This document shows, one piece after another, positions 7,537 through 16,293 of a stretch of 64,000 nt of DNA. Numbering within the stretch: position 1 is the stretch's first letter; every line of letters begins with the position of its first letter. Below the pieces are notes generated by a model, which searched no databases, was not told the origin of the DNA, and worked only from the letters and a program-made list of their open reading frames with translations. The position numbers and the translations under genes are program-made. Source of the stretch: Blastocatellia bacterium AA13. Its GTDB lineage: Bacteria > Acidobacteriota > Blastocatellia > UBA7656. Location of the stretch: the NCBI GenBank assembly GCA_003222245.1, contig QHVH01000025.1, forward strand, positions 102,182 to 166,181, in the 5' to 3' direction.

Positions 7537-7958
7537 ATCAGGATGTGGAAGAAGGCCGAAGGCTCCTTAACATTCTTTCCGGAACATCCGCCGTTCCAGA
7601 GACGCTATGGGGAAAGGAGCGCGTCGCAGTTCTGCCGGCAGTTCGCTTTAAGGTTGAGGCAGCATTCTGGTGGTATCTTACAGAATCCTCTGAATGGCGC
7701 CTTGTTATTGCCACCAGGCTCGTCGACGAGATAGGCCCACTTCGCACATATGCTGAAATTCAAACGATTTTGAGCGCGATCAAACCGCCGTTGACGCTGA
7801 CCGTTCAAAATATCTCCGTAGTTAGTCCCAAAGACGAACGAGTAAAGGTTCTTCGAAAGACAGTAAGAGTAAAGGGCAGCTCGACCGGGATGCGATTTGC
7901 TCACAATACTATCGATCACGTGTATGTTGATGATTCGTTCATTTATAGAGTTCATTAG
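7515..7958 (+). CDS. Conserved hypothetical protein next to the HEPN remnant
   Basis: A 147-residue protein beginning MVKTILVDQDVEEGRRLL. It has a mixed alpha/beta pattern with features such as EAAFWWYLTESSEWRLVIAT, VDEIGPLRTYAEIQTIL and the C-terminal DHVYVDDSFIYRVH. I know no function or domain name for it. The ATG at 7515 overlaps the 3' end of the HEPN fragment by 22 bases and has no clear ribosome site of its own, so translation may depend on coupling. Its position after a HEPN gene suggests a toxin-antitoxin-like or partner relation, which is inference only. Confidence 0.6.
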   Translation: MVKTILVDQDVEEGRRLLNILSGTSAVPETLWGKERVAVLPAVRFKVEAAFWWYLTESSEWRLVIATRLVDEIGPLRTYAEIQTILSAIKPPLTLTVQNISVVSPKDERVKVLRKTVRVKGSSTGMRFAHNTIDHVYVDDSFIYRVH

Positions 7959-7972
7959 GCTGCTTTTCTGGT

Positions 7973-9445
7973 ATGGCGAAAAGTTACACCTTACCTGATG
8001 CGGTTGCTGATCGCCTCGTCTCGATTCTCGGAAAGAGGTTTGTTCTTACTCATCCCGACGAGCTGCTTGTTTACGAGTCGGACGCTCTTACGCTTCATAA
8101 GCATCTGCCTCCCGCGGTGATCATTCCCGGCAGTGCGGAAGAAGCGGCGGCAGCGGTAAAGGTCCTTGCCGAGGCGAAAATCCCTTTCGCGCCGCGTGGA
8201 GCCGGAACGGGATTATCGGGAGGCTCATTGTCTCTGCATGGAGCCGTGATCATCGAGCTGGCTCGTCTGAATCGCATTCTCAAGATTGATTATGAGAACC
8301 GGCTTGCCGTAGTCGAAGCCGGCGTAATCAACGTTCATCTTTCGGAAGCTACCGCGCCAGGAGGGTTCCACTACGCGCCGGATCCCTCGAGTCAGATGGC
8401 GTGTACGATCGGCGGCAATGTTGCCGAAAATTCCGGCGGCCCTCACTGCCTGAAGTACGGCATGACCACCAATCACGTTCTTGGAGTCGAGGTGGTTTTG
8501 CCAAACGGCGACTTGATCAATATAGGCGGAGGCGGCGTCGATGTTCCGGGCTATGATCTTCTCGGCGTGTACGTGGGATCTGAAGGAACCTTTGGAATAA
8601 CGACCAAGGCTACGCTCAGGCTCACGCGATTGCCTGAAGCCGTGAAGACCCTCCTTGCCGAGTTCATGAGCGTCACCGACGCAAGCCGCAGCGTGTCTGA
8701 GATCATTGCCGCTGGTATATTGCCGGCCGCGCTCGAGATGTTGGATCAAGAGACCATCAAGGCCGTCGAAGAATCTATCTTTGCCGGAGGGTTTCCGATC
8801 GATGTCGCGGCGCTTCTTATCATCGAAGTCGATGGTCTTCGAGCGGGATTGGAACGTACCGCGGCTGCGGCCGTGGATATTTGCCTGCGAAACAATGCAC
8901 GTGCGGTGAGGGTTGCGGCTGATGAAGCGGAGCGACAGCGGCTCTGGGGTGCGCGGAAACGGGCGTTCGGCGCAATGGGTCGAATCAAGACCGATCTGAT
9001 GGTGCAGGACGCGGTGATTCCTCGATCACGGCTGCCGGAAGTCCTTGATGAAATCTATGCGATAGCGAAGCGATATGGCTTGAAGGTCGCGAATGTTTTT
9101 CACGCGGGTGATGGCAACCTGCACCCGAACATCAGCTTCGACGGACGCGATCCCGACCAGGTAGCCAGAGTAGATGCGGCATCCAAAGACATCATGAGTC
9201 TGTGCGTCAGCGTCGGGGGCTCGATCACAGGAGAGCACGGCGTCGGAATGGACAAAATTGATTTCATGCGAATGATTTTCTCGGACGCCGATATGGAGCG
9301 AATGCTCGCCGTGCGCGATGCGTTCAATCCGGAGGGACTCTGCAATCCAAGCAAGGTCATTCCGGCGATGAAGACGTGCCGATACTGTGGATTCGGCATC
9401 GAAGACCTGCGGCACAAGCGAGCCGTGCATCAGGAAATCAGTTAA
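7973..9445 (+). CDS. glcD: Glycolate oxidase subunit GlcD (FAD-linked oxidase)
   Basis: A 490-residue FAD-linked oxidase. An N-terminal PCMH-type FAD-binding domain (about 45-225; APRGAGTGLSGG, NVAENSGGPHCLKYG, GSEGTFGI) is followed by the FAD-oxidase C-terminal domain with NVFHAGDGNLHP and GEHGVG. It oxidises glycolate or another 2-hydroxyacid, passing electrons to the GlcF iron-sulfur subunit. The C-terminus carries a CRYCG pair. It opens a four-gene run: glcD, an FHA-DUF309 gene 9 bases downstream, glcE and glcF. D-lactate dehydrogenase is a related alternative, but the presence of glcE and glcF favours glycolate. Confidence 0.92.
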   Translation: MAKSYTLPDAVADRLVSILGKRFVLTHPDELLVYESDALTLHKHLPPAVIIPGSAEEAAAAVKVLAEAKIPFAPRGAGTGLSGGSLSLHGAVIIELARLNRILKIDYENRLAVVEAGVINVHLSEATAPGGFHYAPDPSSQMACTIGGNVAENSGGPHCLKYGMTTNHVLGVEVVLPNGDLINIGGGGVDVPGYDLLGVYVGSEGTFGITTKATLRLTRLPEAVKTLLAEFMSVTDASRSVSEIIAAGILPAALEMLDQETIKAVEESIFAGGFPIDVAALLIIEVDGLRAGLERTAAAAVDICLRNNARAVRVAADEAERQRLWGARKRAFGAMGRIKTDLMVQDAVIPRSRLPEVLDEIYAIAKRYGLKVANVFHAGDGNLHPNISFDGRDPDQVARVDAASKDIMSLCVSVGGSITGEHGVGMDKIDFMRMIFSDADMERMLAVRDAFNPEGLCNPSKVIPAMKTCRYCGFGIEDLRHKRAVHQEIS

Positions 9446-9454
9446 GTCGGTTTT

Positions 9455-10219
9455 ATGGCATTTCTGCGATTTACTTACGGGCCCAAGGCAGGGGAGTCGG
9501 TTGAGCTTGAGAAAGCAAAGACCTCTTTTGGAAGGCGACGGTCGAGTGATTGCGTTCTTGACCACAAAGCGGTCTCGCGCGATCACTTTCACATCGAACG
9601 CATTGGAGCCAAGTATTTTCTGGTCGACAACGACAGTGGAAACGGAACGTTTGTGAATGGTGATCGAGTCACCTGGGTCGATTTAAAGGACGGCGACGTC
9701 GTTCAAGTGGGCTCGTTTCGAATGATGGCCGATCTTTCCGACGTGAGTTTATCCCGAGACGAGGCGCCTGAAAATGCGGATCTTCTGGAGGAAGGGGTTG
9801 AGGCGTTTACCAGGGAGCATGAGGAGGCTTATCCGCGACAGTTCATCGAGGGCATACGCTACTTCAACCAGCGAAATTATTATGACGCCCACGAAGTTTG
9901 GGAAGAGATATGGCTGCACGCTTCAGGCGATGAAAAGGTCTTTTACCAGATGCTGATTCAATCGGCGGTGGGACTGCATCACTACGAGAGAGGCAATGCG
10001 CGAGGCGCTCGTGGAATGTACAACGCGGCGGCTGAAAAGCTGAGGCAGCTCCCTCGCGAGTTTATGTCGCTCGATCTCGATCGTTTTTCGCGGGATTTGA
10101 CCGATTCATTGAAGGCCGCCTGTGAAGATGACGCGGACTCAATCACTATTCAGCAGCAACAAGCGCCAAGACCGCACATAAAGCTGCTGCCGTTGAGCAG
10201 CGGCCGCGGCGCGCAATAG
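9455..10219 (+). CDS. FHA-DUF309 fusion protein
   Basis: A 254-residue two-domain protein. Residues about 1-92 are a forkhead-associated (phospho-Thr-binding) domain with FGRRRSSDCVL, VSRDHFHI and NGTFVNGDRV. Residues about 118-190 are a DUF309 helical domain with RYFNQRNYYDAHEVWEEIW and QSAVGLHHYERGN; DUF309 normally occurs alone in a small protein of unknown role with conserved acidic/His residues. The tail is Gln/Pro-rich and probably disordered. It is embedded in the glycolate oxidase operon 9 bases after glcD. The fusion suggests that DUF309 activity is placed under Ser/Thr kinase control; no kinase is visible in the window. Confidence 0.88.
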   Translation: MAFLRFTYGPKAGESVELEKAKTSFGRRRSSDCVLDHKAVSRDHFHIERIGAKYFLVDNDSGNGTFVNGDRVTWVDLKDGDVVQVGSFRMMADLSDVSLSRDEAPENADLLEEGVEAFTREHEEAYPRQFIEGIRYFNQRNYYDAHEVWEEIWLHASGDEKVFYQMLIQSAVGLHHYERGNARGARGMYNAAAEKLRQLPREFMSLDLDRFSRDLTDSLKAACEDDADSITIQQQQAPRPHIKLLPLSSGRGAQ

Positions 10220-10311
10220 TGCGAGCAAGATAGAACGGGCGATCGAGGATAGACATAGTTCTCCGGAGCTGGGAAGAAAGTGTTGCGGATCAGGCGGTCT
10301 CCAGATTAGTA

Positions 10312-11613
10312 ATGGCCGGCGTCTGCCGGACTCTTGTGAATAACATGTCGGCTACAAAAAAACATGCCAATCTGGCTGCCGCGCTGACTGAACTGATCGG
10401 TCCTGCGAACACGACCGTAGAAGATCTCCCTGAGATTGACGGCTGCCGTCCGGCGGTTTTGGTGATGCCTTCATCTCACGACGAGGTCAAAGACTCTCTT
10501 AAGATCTGTGCTGATTACGACGCCTCGGTAGCGCCGGCGGGACGACTGACGTGGCTCGATTGCGGTAATCCGATTGAACGAGCCGACGTCATAATCAGCT
10601 CACGAAGAATGGATTGCATCATCGACTACAGCCCTGCTGATCTGACCGCTACCGTGCAGGCAGGCGTCAGTATTTGCCGGTTGAATCAACTTGCAGGCGA
10701 AAGCAGGCAATGGCTTCCGGTCGACGCGCCGGGAACCAGCGATGACACTCTTGGAGCCTTGGCCGCATGCGGCGTCAGCGGGCCGCTCAGATATGGTTTC
10801 GGAACAATTCGCGACTACGCCCTTGGGCTGAAGTTGGCGCACGCGAATGGCGGAGAAAGCAAATCCGGAGGCCGCGTAGTCAAAAATGTCGCCGGCTATG
10901 ATATGACCAAGCTGTACGTTGGCAGTTACGGAACGCTGGCGATCATCACGGAATTGACTTTAAAGCTGAGGCCGATGGCTGACGGACAGGCTACGCTTGC
11001 GATCATATCGCGAGCGCGAGATTCACTATTCGAGCTCGGAACACAAATCGTTCAATCGGAGTTGAGGCCGGCTTCGGTATATATAATCGAAGGCGATTTC
11101 CCTGACGTAGCTCCCGGCTCGGCGTTATTAGTCCGCTTCATCGAGACTCGAGAAGCAGTCGACTATCAGATCGATCGAGTGATCGGGTTGATGGATGGCC
11201 GCTTTGAGTTCGAGCTGCTATCGGATGAGAGGGCGGCGGCGGCATGGCTCGCAGTTGCAAACTTCGATCGATCCGAGCAAGTAGCAGTACGATGGAGCGT
11301 TCCACCGTCAAACACTCGGTCTGTTTTTGAGAGCATTAATCAAGCCCGCTCGCGCACCGCCGATCTGGCGCTCGGAATCATAAGAGGCTGCCTGCAGTGC
11401 GATTCCGGCGTGGCAAACACCATAGCTTTATTGCGAGAGCGCGCGGCAGCCGCGGGTGGACATCTCTTCATCGAGAAGGCCCCGGCTTCGGTAAGAAGAG
11501 ACGCGGATGCGTTTGGCGATCCGGGTGCGGCACGCCGGTTGATGATCGCGGTGAAGGAGAAGCTCGATCCATTGCGAGCGCTCAATCCCGGAAAATTTAT
11601 TCGCGGAATATGA
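10312..11613 (+). CDS. glcE: Glycolate oxidase subunit GlcE
   Basis: A 433-residue FAD-binding oxidoreductase, the second flavin subunit of glycolate oxidase. The PCMH-type FAD domain is seen in VQAGVSICRLNQ, the DAPGTSDDTLGALAACGVSG stretch and VVKNVAGYDMTKLYVGSYGT; the C-terminus RALNPGKF is typical. It is longer than Escherichia coli GlcE (350 residues), mostly at the N-terminus. The start is uncertain: ATG at 10312 or ATG at 10345, neither with a strong ribosome site. It follows the FHA-DUF309 gene by 92 bases and precedes glcF by 11. Confidence 0.9.
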   Translation: MAGVCRTLVNNMSATKKHANLAAALTELIGPANTTVEDLPEIDGCRPAVLVMPSSHDEVKDSLKICADYDASVAPAGRLTWLDCGNPIERADVIISSRRMDCIIDYSPADLTATVQAGVSICRLNQLAGESRQWLPVDAPGTSDDTLGALAACGVSGPLRYGFGTIRDYALGLKLAHANGGESKSGGRVVKNVAGYDMTKLYVGSYGTLAIITELTLKLRPMADGQATLAIISRARDSLFELGTQIVQSELRPASVYIIEGDFPDVAPGSALLVRFIETREAVDYQIDRVIGLMDGRFEFELLSDERAAAAWLAVANFDRSEQVAVRWSVPPSNTRSVFESINQARSRTADLALGIIRGCLQCDSGVANTIALLRERAAAAGGHLFIEKAPASVRRDADAFGDPGAARRLMIAVKEKLDPLRALNPGKFIRGI

Positions 11614-11624
11614 GGTCCTGATCG

Positions 11625-12923
11625 ATGGCGTCGGCAATAGGCGAGTCCGCTAACATCGAGCATCTGGCAACGCTCTTGGATCGCAACCGTGAAGGCATAT
11701 ACACGTGCGTCCACTGTGGGCTCTGCCTGCCGGCGTGCCCCACTTATCGCCAGCTTGGCGATGAAAATGATTCACCGCGCGGACGGGTCTACTTGATGCG
11801 CGCGGTGTCCGAATCCAGGCTCGCCATCGATAGCGTCTTCGCCGAACATATCGACTCATGTCTTGGCTGCCGCGCCTGCGAAACCGTATGTCCGTCCGGC
11901 GTGCCCTACGGCGAATTGCTTGAAGCCGCGCGCGCCGAGCTTGCCTCAACGCGCTCAGGCGGCGTCGAGCAGAAGCTCTTGCGATTTGTGTTGAACCGGT
12001 TCTTCACACGCCGGGCGCTGCTTGGAGTCTTGATGTGGATCGCCCGCACATTTCGGGAGAGCGGCCTCGCTCAACTCGCATTCGACTCAAAGCTGCTCGG
12101 TAACAGAGGCAGGCTTGCGCTTGCTCTTTTGTTGTCGAGCCGTCCGGCGCTGACTTCGAACGCGGAGAATCGCGCTGCTGGACCCAGCGTATCGACCTCG
12201 CCCAAGGTTGCGATACTTCGCGGATGCGTGATGGAGGGTCTCTTCTCTCACGTCAATCGAGCCACCGAGCGAGTTCTTCGAAAGAGCGGATGCGAGTTAG
12301 TCGAGGCGAATGGTCAAGTATGCTGTGGGGCGCTCCACGCACACGCCGGAGAGTTGGAAACCGCAAAGGAGCTTGCCCGTAAAAACATTGATGCGTTTCG
12401 CGCAACCACCTGCGATACAATCGTGATCAATTCGGCAGGCTGCGGAGCGGCAATGAAGGAGTATAAGCACCTGCTGGCCGATGATCCGGAATACGCGGCT
12501 CGTGCGGCCGACCTGAGCAAAAAGGTAAAGGACATATCCGAATTTCTGATTGGAATCGGCGCGAAACCATCCGAAGCTATAGTCGCCCGGCGTGTCGCGT
12601 ACGATGCGCCCTGTCATCTGATCCACGCTCAGAAGATTGCATCGGCGCCGGTTGATTTGCTGCGGAGCATCAGAGGACTTGAATTGACGCCGCTGATCGG
12701 CAGTGAGACCTGTTGCGGAGGAGCGGGCATCTACAATCTGCAGCAGTACGAATTGAGCGCGAAAATAGCATCAGACAAGGTCGACAACATTCTCGCGAGC
12801 GGAGCGGATATGGTTGTAACAGGCAATCCCGGATGCATAATGCAGATTGGAGCGAGTCTCCTGATGCGCGGCGAGTCGATCAGAGTCGCGCATCCCATTG
12901 AGCTGATCGATTCCGCTATCTAA
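11625..12923 (+). CDS. glcF: Glycolate oxidase iron-sulfur subunit GlcF
   Basis: A 432-residue electron-transfer subunit. Two [4Fe-4S] ferredoxin motifs lie near the N-terminus, CVHCGLCLPACP and CLGCRACETVCP. The C-terminal half has two CCG-domain motifs, CCGALHAHAGE and CCGGAGIYN, with GNPGCIMQI near the end, the standard GlcF/HdrD-like layout. It would pass electrons from the GlcD/GlcE flavins to the quinone pool at the membrane. The start has GAGG about 9 bases upstream and follows glcE by 11 bases. Confidence 0.93.
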   Translation: MASAIGESANIEHLATLLDRNREGIYTCVHCGLCLPACPTYRQLGDENDSPRGRVYLMRAVSESRLAIDSVFAEHIDSCLGCRACETVCPSGVPYGELLEAARAELASTRSGGVEQKLLRFVLNRFFTRRALLGVLMWIARTFRESGLAQLAFDSKLLGNRGRLALALLLSSRPALTSNAENRAAGPSVSTSPKVAILRGCVMEGLFSHVNRATERVLRKSGCELVEANGQVCCGALHAHAGELETAKELARKNIDAFRATTCDTIVINSAGCGAAMKEYKHLLADDPEYAARAADLSKKVKDISEFLIGIGAKPSEAIVARRVAYDAPCHLIHAQKIASAPVDLLRSIRGLELTPLIGSETCCGGAGIYNLQQYELSAKIASDKVDNILASGADMVVTGNPGCIMQIGASLLMRGESIRVAHPIELIDSAI

Positions 12924-12945
12924 GCAGCTTGGTTGGAGTCTCCGA

Positions 12946-13386
12946 GTGAATGACATGCACGGCTCTGCTGTATTACTGGTGCTTCACATATCGATCGCGT
13001 TGATCTGTTTGGCGGCGAACGTACGCTCTCAGTCCAGCGACTATGGCCCGGAGGTAAAGGCGTTCCTAAGCTATTTGCGGCAGGAAGAGACAGAGCTGCA
13101 ATTCCAGCTCACGCACAAGGAGATCTCCAGGCAGGAATTTTCCAGGTCGAAGAATAGAATCGCGGTTCATCGCGCGGCGGTGCTCAAGTTCGTAAAAGAA
13201 AAAGGCGAAGATATCGTTCCGGACTACAACGTAGTGGCGTCGTCTGAAGCTAATCAACTTGTCGAAGATGGCGAGAAGGTCTTGAAGACCGCCAAGCCTG
13301 GCGACCTTCTCGGCGCCAAATGGAAGTTTGTAACAAGCGACACGCGCGGCGAAGTCTTTTATGTATTAGAGCGAGTGTCTCGATAG
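12946..13386 (+). CDS. Hypothetical exported protein
   Basis: A 146-residue protein with a probable N-terminal signal or anchor (VLLVLHISIALICLAANV, cleavage near VRSQ). The mature part is charged and probably helical in the first half, then has a small beta-rich end (GAKWKFVTSDTRGEVFYVLERV). I recognise no domain. The GTG start at 12946 has GGAG at 8-11 bases upstream; ATG at 12955 is an alternative. It lies 22 bases after glcF and may be read as the last gene of that operon, though no functional link is visible. Confidence 0.65.
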   Translation: MNDMHGSAVLLVLHISIALICLAANVRSQSSDYGPEVKAFLSYLRQEETELQFQLTHKEISRQEFSRSKNRIAVHRAAVLKFVKEKGEDIVPDYNVVASSEANQLVEDGEKVLKTAKPGDLLGAKWKFVTSDTRGEVFYVLERVSR

Positions 13387-13520
13387 CACCTGTCTCGGTA
13401 GCGCTGTGAACGGGCAGGCATACGGCTAAGTCCGGCGGCGCTGTTGCCATCAGACTACTTGATAGGTTTGTTTTTCTTACCTGGTTACGGCCGATTTCTA
13501 CGCGATTAACTGTTCGACAG

Positions 13521-13859
13521 TCACAGGCAGGCTTGAGTCGCCAGAATTGAGTATCGTTGCGTGCATAACACGCGCAGCTCGGCTTCGATCATGGCGTGAG
13601 TAAATCCGGCTTTGATGTAAAATTGGGGCCGGTTGGTGGCAATCAGCTCAAGGAAGAGATCTTGAGTGATTCTGTCTAGATCGAAGCTCGCATCACCGAG
13701 CTCATTTTCCACTAGAGTTGATAGAAGTCGCCAAATACTGCCAGCGTCTTCCGCTGTGAAAACCTCTCGCCACGCTAATGCCGGATCGCTCTGATCGTCC
13801 TGCTCGATAAGCGCGGCAGTGGAGAACCCGGCAACAGGGATGGGGAATCGAGTTGCCAT
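13521..13859 (-). CDS. Hypothetical protein
   Basis: A 112-residue protein starting MATRFPIPVAGF. The composition is balanced and acidic, with a probable helical core (SIWRLLSTLVENELGDASF) and no signal or membrane segment. I chose the ATG at 13859 because AGGAG lies 10 bases upstream; the alternative TTG at 13868 is too close to that site. I do not recognise its family. It is divergent from the PilZ gene at 14071. Confidence 0.6.
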   Translation of the reverse strand: MATRFPIPVAGFSTAALIEQDDQSDPALAWREVFTAEDAGSIWRLLSTLVENELGDASFDLDRITQDLFLELIATNRPQFYIKAGFTHAMIEAELRVLCTQRYSILATQACL

Positions 13860-13908
13860 TATTGTCAAACTCCTGGTCTTAGATTATTCGCCCGACTCTC
13901 GCGGGCGT

Positions 13909-13914
13909 TATAAT
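13909..13914 (+). promoter_or_regulatory. Possible -10 element upstream of the PilZ gene
   Basis: TATAAT at 13909-13914 is a perfect -10 hexamer, with no good -35 at 17 bases. An inverted repeat CGCCCG (13889-13894) / CGGGCG (13902-13907) sits in the spacer position and could be an operator. It would drive the PilZ gene at 14071 with a leader of about 150 bases. Weak evidence. Confidence 0.3.
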
Positions 13915-14070
13915 GGGGAGTCGTGGTTATTCTCTACTCAAAAGAGTGCTCAGCATACAGGACTGCTCGGAGCGATTCAAGGATTTATTCATACATCAAG
14001 GAGAAATCTGACGATTCGTAATCTCCAGCGTACTGGAGGCGGGATTACATATCCCAGGGGCAGGTAAAGA

Positions 14071-14433
14071 ATGAACGAGCACGCGGGTACAAGCACGTCC
14101 ATCGGCAATCAAGAACGGAGACAGGGCAGGAGATTTTCTGTGAGCTGGGCTACTCGACTCACGGGAATTGACGAGTCCGGAACGCGCTTCGAACAGGAGG
14201 TTTCGCTCGCCAATTTGAGCTCCGGCGGAGCTTACTTCTCGTTTGAGAAGCCGCTTCCTGTCGGATCCCGTCTCGAGGTCTCGATCAAGGTGCCCTTCAA
14301 ACGTCAAAACTGGATGCAGTATACCGGTGAAGTCATCAGAGTTGATCAATCTCCTGAGGCCGACCAAACGCCTGCGAGTGTTGGAATCGCGTTGAGATTC
14401 AGCGGATTTCGCCCCTCGTTCGCCAGCGAGTGA
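14071..14433 (+). CDS. PilZ domain protein
   Basis: A 120-residue single PilZ domain, a cyclic-di-GMP-binding fold. The family RxxxR motif appears as ERRQGRRFSV near residue 16-25 and the second motif as NLSSGGAYFSF (usual D/NxSxxG). The rest alternates beta strands, ending VGIALRFSGF. This fits c-di-GMP sensing, probably acting through an unknown partner, as no output domain is attached. A second PilZ-like protein occurs at 28132. No diguanylate cyclase is visible in the window. Confidence 0.88.
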   Translation: MNEHAGTSTSIGNQERRQGRRFSVSWATRLTGIDESGTRFEQEVSLANLSSGGAYFSFEKPLPVGSRLEVSIKVPFKRQNWMQYTGEVIRVDQSPEADQTPASVGIALRFSGFRPSFASE

Positions 14434-14551
14434 ACCACCGCTCTTTCATTTCATCCGCAATTGTGATTGGATCACATTTCTGCGATCTCTTTCGTCACCT
14501 TTCATTATTCTTTCATTATCTTCCGGGATTCCAAGTTGTCAGGTCATAATC

Positions 14552-14557
14552 TATAAT
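14552..14557 (+). promoter_or_regulatory. Possible -10 element of the zinc-ribbon/TPR gene
   Basis: TATAAT at 14552-14557 lies 31 bases before the ATG at 14589, a suitable distance for a short leader containing the AAGGAG ribosome site. The sequence 17 bases upstream (TTCCAA) is a poor -35 match, so the call rests mainly on the -10. Confidence 0.4.
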
Positions 14558-14588
14558 AGCCGCGGCTCGTTAAGGCGAAGGAGATTCT

Positions 14589-15629
14589 ATGCCCAAGTTC
14601 TGTCCGAACTGTGGAGCTGGTCTTGTAGACGACCAGAAATATTGTAGAAAGTGCGGCAGCAGCCTGATGACGGCCGAGCTTACCGCGCGCCGCGATCCGA
14701 GATCGCGCCAATTGGGATCTACTGAGGTCGGCGCCCGTGCCGACACAGTTCGGAATCTCGATCCCAATACAGGTGAAATGGCCGGCGTTGAAGACGGCGG
14801 CACACGAACGATCGGCTCTCCGGGCCTCCCTTCTTCGGCTCTGCCGGGCGGCACGCAACGAATGGAAGGATCAAAAACTCTAGAATCAGGCGGGCCAACT
14901 GCAACAGCAGGGTTCGGAGTCCTGCCTCAATCGCAGCCCGCGCCAGCGGAGCCGGCTGCGGCTAAAAAGAGCTTTCCTATTGTCGCCCTCTTGAGCATCG
15001 TCGTAATCCTATTGGCAGCCGTACTGGGTGTCGGCTACTGGCTATATACACGGGCCCGTAATGCGAGTGCTTCCAGTGCTCCCAATGCCGCTCCACAAGA
15101 ATCCATGTCGCAACAGGCCGCTCAAGCCGCCGGCTCCAGCTCGACTCCCGAGGCGACGGGATCCGCGGCAACTGCTCCCGGTAACGTCGTCGCCGCCAAC
15201 AACAACTCGGCTACGACGCCAAACGCCAGTCGCGAGCAAAGAGAGAAGAACGCCTCGCAGACTGTACCCTCGGCCTCCATCGGTGAAACCGCGAAACCGT
15301 CGGAGAGTGAGTCAGCGTCCTCCAAGCCCGCCGAGACGAACAAGAATCAGAGCGTCTCGAGCACGGTTACGCAAACGAAGACCATAACCGCCGACGATCA
15401 CATCAAGGCCGGATTAAAAGCCTTTGATTCCGGCGCCTATTCGCAGGCAGTGTCCGAGTACACGGCGGCCGCGAGGCTCCAGCCATCCAACGCCGATGTA
15501 CATTATTTGTTGGGACTCTCGTATGAGAAATTGAAGAGGCCCGCCGATGCTCTCGCGGAATACCAGAAATGCACCTCGGGCCCTTACGCGGCGGTCTCGA
15601 AACAGCACGTCAAACGGCTCTCAAAATAA
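14589..15629 (+). CDS. Zinc-ribbon, single-pass membrane, TPR protein
   Basis: A 346-residue protein with an N-terminal zinc ribbon (C5, C8, C19, C22 in CPNCGAGL...YCRKCGSSL), a Gly/Pro-rich linker, one transmembrane helix at about 128-153, a long Ser/Ala/Thr/Asn-rich low-complexity region (about 158-265), and a C-terminal TPR pair (about 272-346; HIKAGLKAFDSGAYSQAVSEY and DVHYLLGLSYEKLKRPADAL). The zinc ribbon should be cytoplasmic and the TPRs extracytoplasmic, possibly docking other proteins. The start has AAGGAG. This architecture is common in Acidobacteria-type genomes; no function is known to me. Confidence 0.8.
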   Translation: MPKFCPNCGAGLVDDQKYCRKCGSSLMTAELTARRDPRSRQLGSTEVGARADTVRNLDPNTGEMAGVEDGGTRTIGSPGLPSSALPGGTQRMEGSKTLESGGPTATAGFGVLPQSQPAPAEPAAAKKSFPIVALLSIVVILLAAVLGVGYWLYTRARNASASSAPNAAPQESMSQQAAQAAGSSSTPEATGSAATAPGNVVAANNNSATTPNASREQREKNASQTVPSASIGETAKPSESESASSKPAETNKNQSVSSTVTQTKTITADDHIKAGLKAFDSGAYSQAVSEYTAAARLQPSNADVHYLLGLSYEKLKRPADALAEYQKCTSGPYAAVSKQHVKRLSK

Positions 15630-15641
15630 TTCGACCTATAG

Positions 15642-16157
15642 TCAATCAGTCCGAAGAATTTGCATCTTCAATCGCCTGAGGCAGTCATCGCGCAAATCGC
15701 GGGACGACGCCAGCCGTAGCTCATCGACTAATCGATCGATCTCCTGTGCGCGTGTGCGCTCGGGTTGTTCCACGACTTCAGGTTCCGAAACTGCTTCACC
15801 GCACATGAACTCAACGGCTTGCCAAAAGCGATCGATGTTTATCGGCTTGGCTATGCAAAAATCCGCGCCCGCTGCCTCCGCTTCGAGAAAGACCACGGGG
15901 CCGCAGCCGCTTATGGCGATTATGGGTGTCTGGTCAATACCGGGATCATGTCTGACGTTTGAGATGAAGCTCAAGCCGCTGGCTCCGGGCAGGGCGATAT
16001 CGGTGAGAATGAGAGTAGGCCTATGTTCGCGTGCAAGTCGTAATGCCAGATCAGCCTCCGATGCCGTGACGGTTGTGTAGCCCTTGAGCCGCAATAGTTC
16101 GGACAATGGATGAAGGGTGTCGAAGTCATCTTCGACTATTAAGATCGTCTTAGCCAT
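15642..16157 (-). CDS. Response regulator (receiver plus short helical tail)
   Basis: A 171-residue CheY-type receiver with the acidic pair D10/D11, phospho-acceptor D53 (LILTDIALPGASG), Ser in place of the usual switch Thr (IIAISG) and the conserved Lys in IAKPI. The last 50 residues form a charged helical tail without a DNA-binding domain. Unlike the receiver at 848-1501 it keeps its acceptor Asp. I chose the ATG at 16157, which has GAGGAA upstream, over an earlier start 27 bases upstream. No kinase partner is adjacent. Confidence 0.88.
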   Translation of the reverse strand: MAKTILIVEDDFDTLHPLSELLRLKGYTTVTASEADLALRLAREHRPTLILTDIALPGASGLSFISNVRHDPGIDQTPIIAISGCGPVVFLEAEAAGADFCIAKPINIDRFWQAVEFMCGEAVSEPEVVEQPERTRAQEIDRLVDELRLASSRDLRDDCLRRLKMQILRTD

Positions 16158-16293
16158 AGAACATTCCTCACCGAAATCGAACATATAAGAGATACGATGA
16201 GGTACATGGCTCTGACATGAGCCTTAGTAGGGTATGCGCATGATACAGGCGAGGCTCCAATGATTCAATATGAAAAATCGCCGCGCGTATGGG

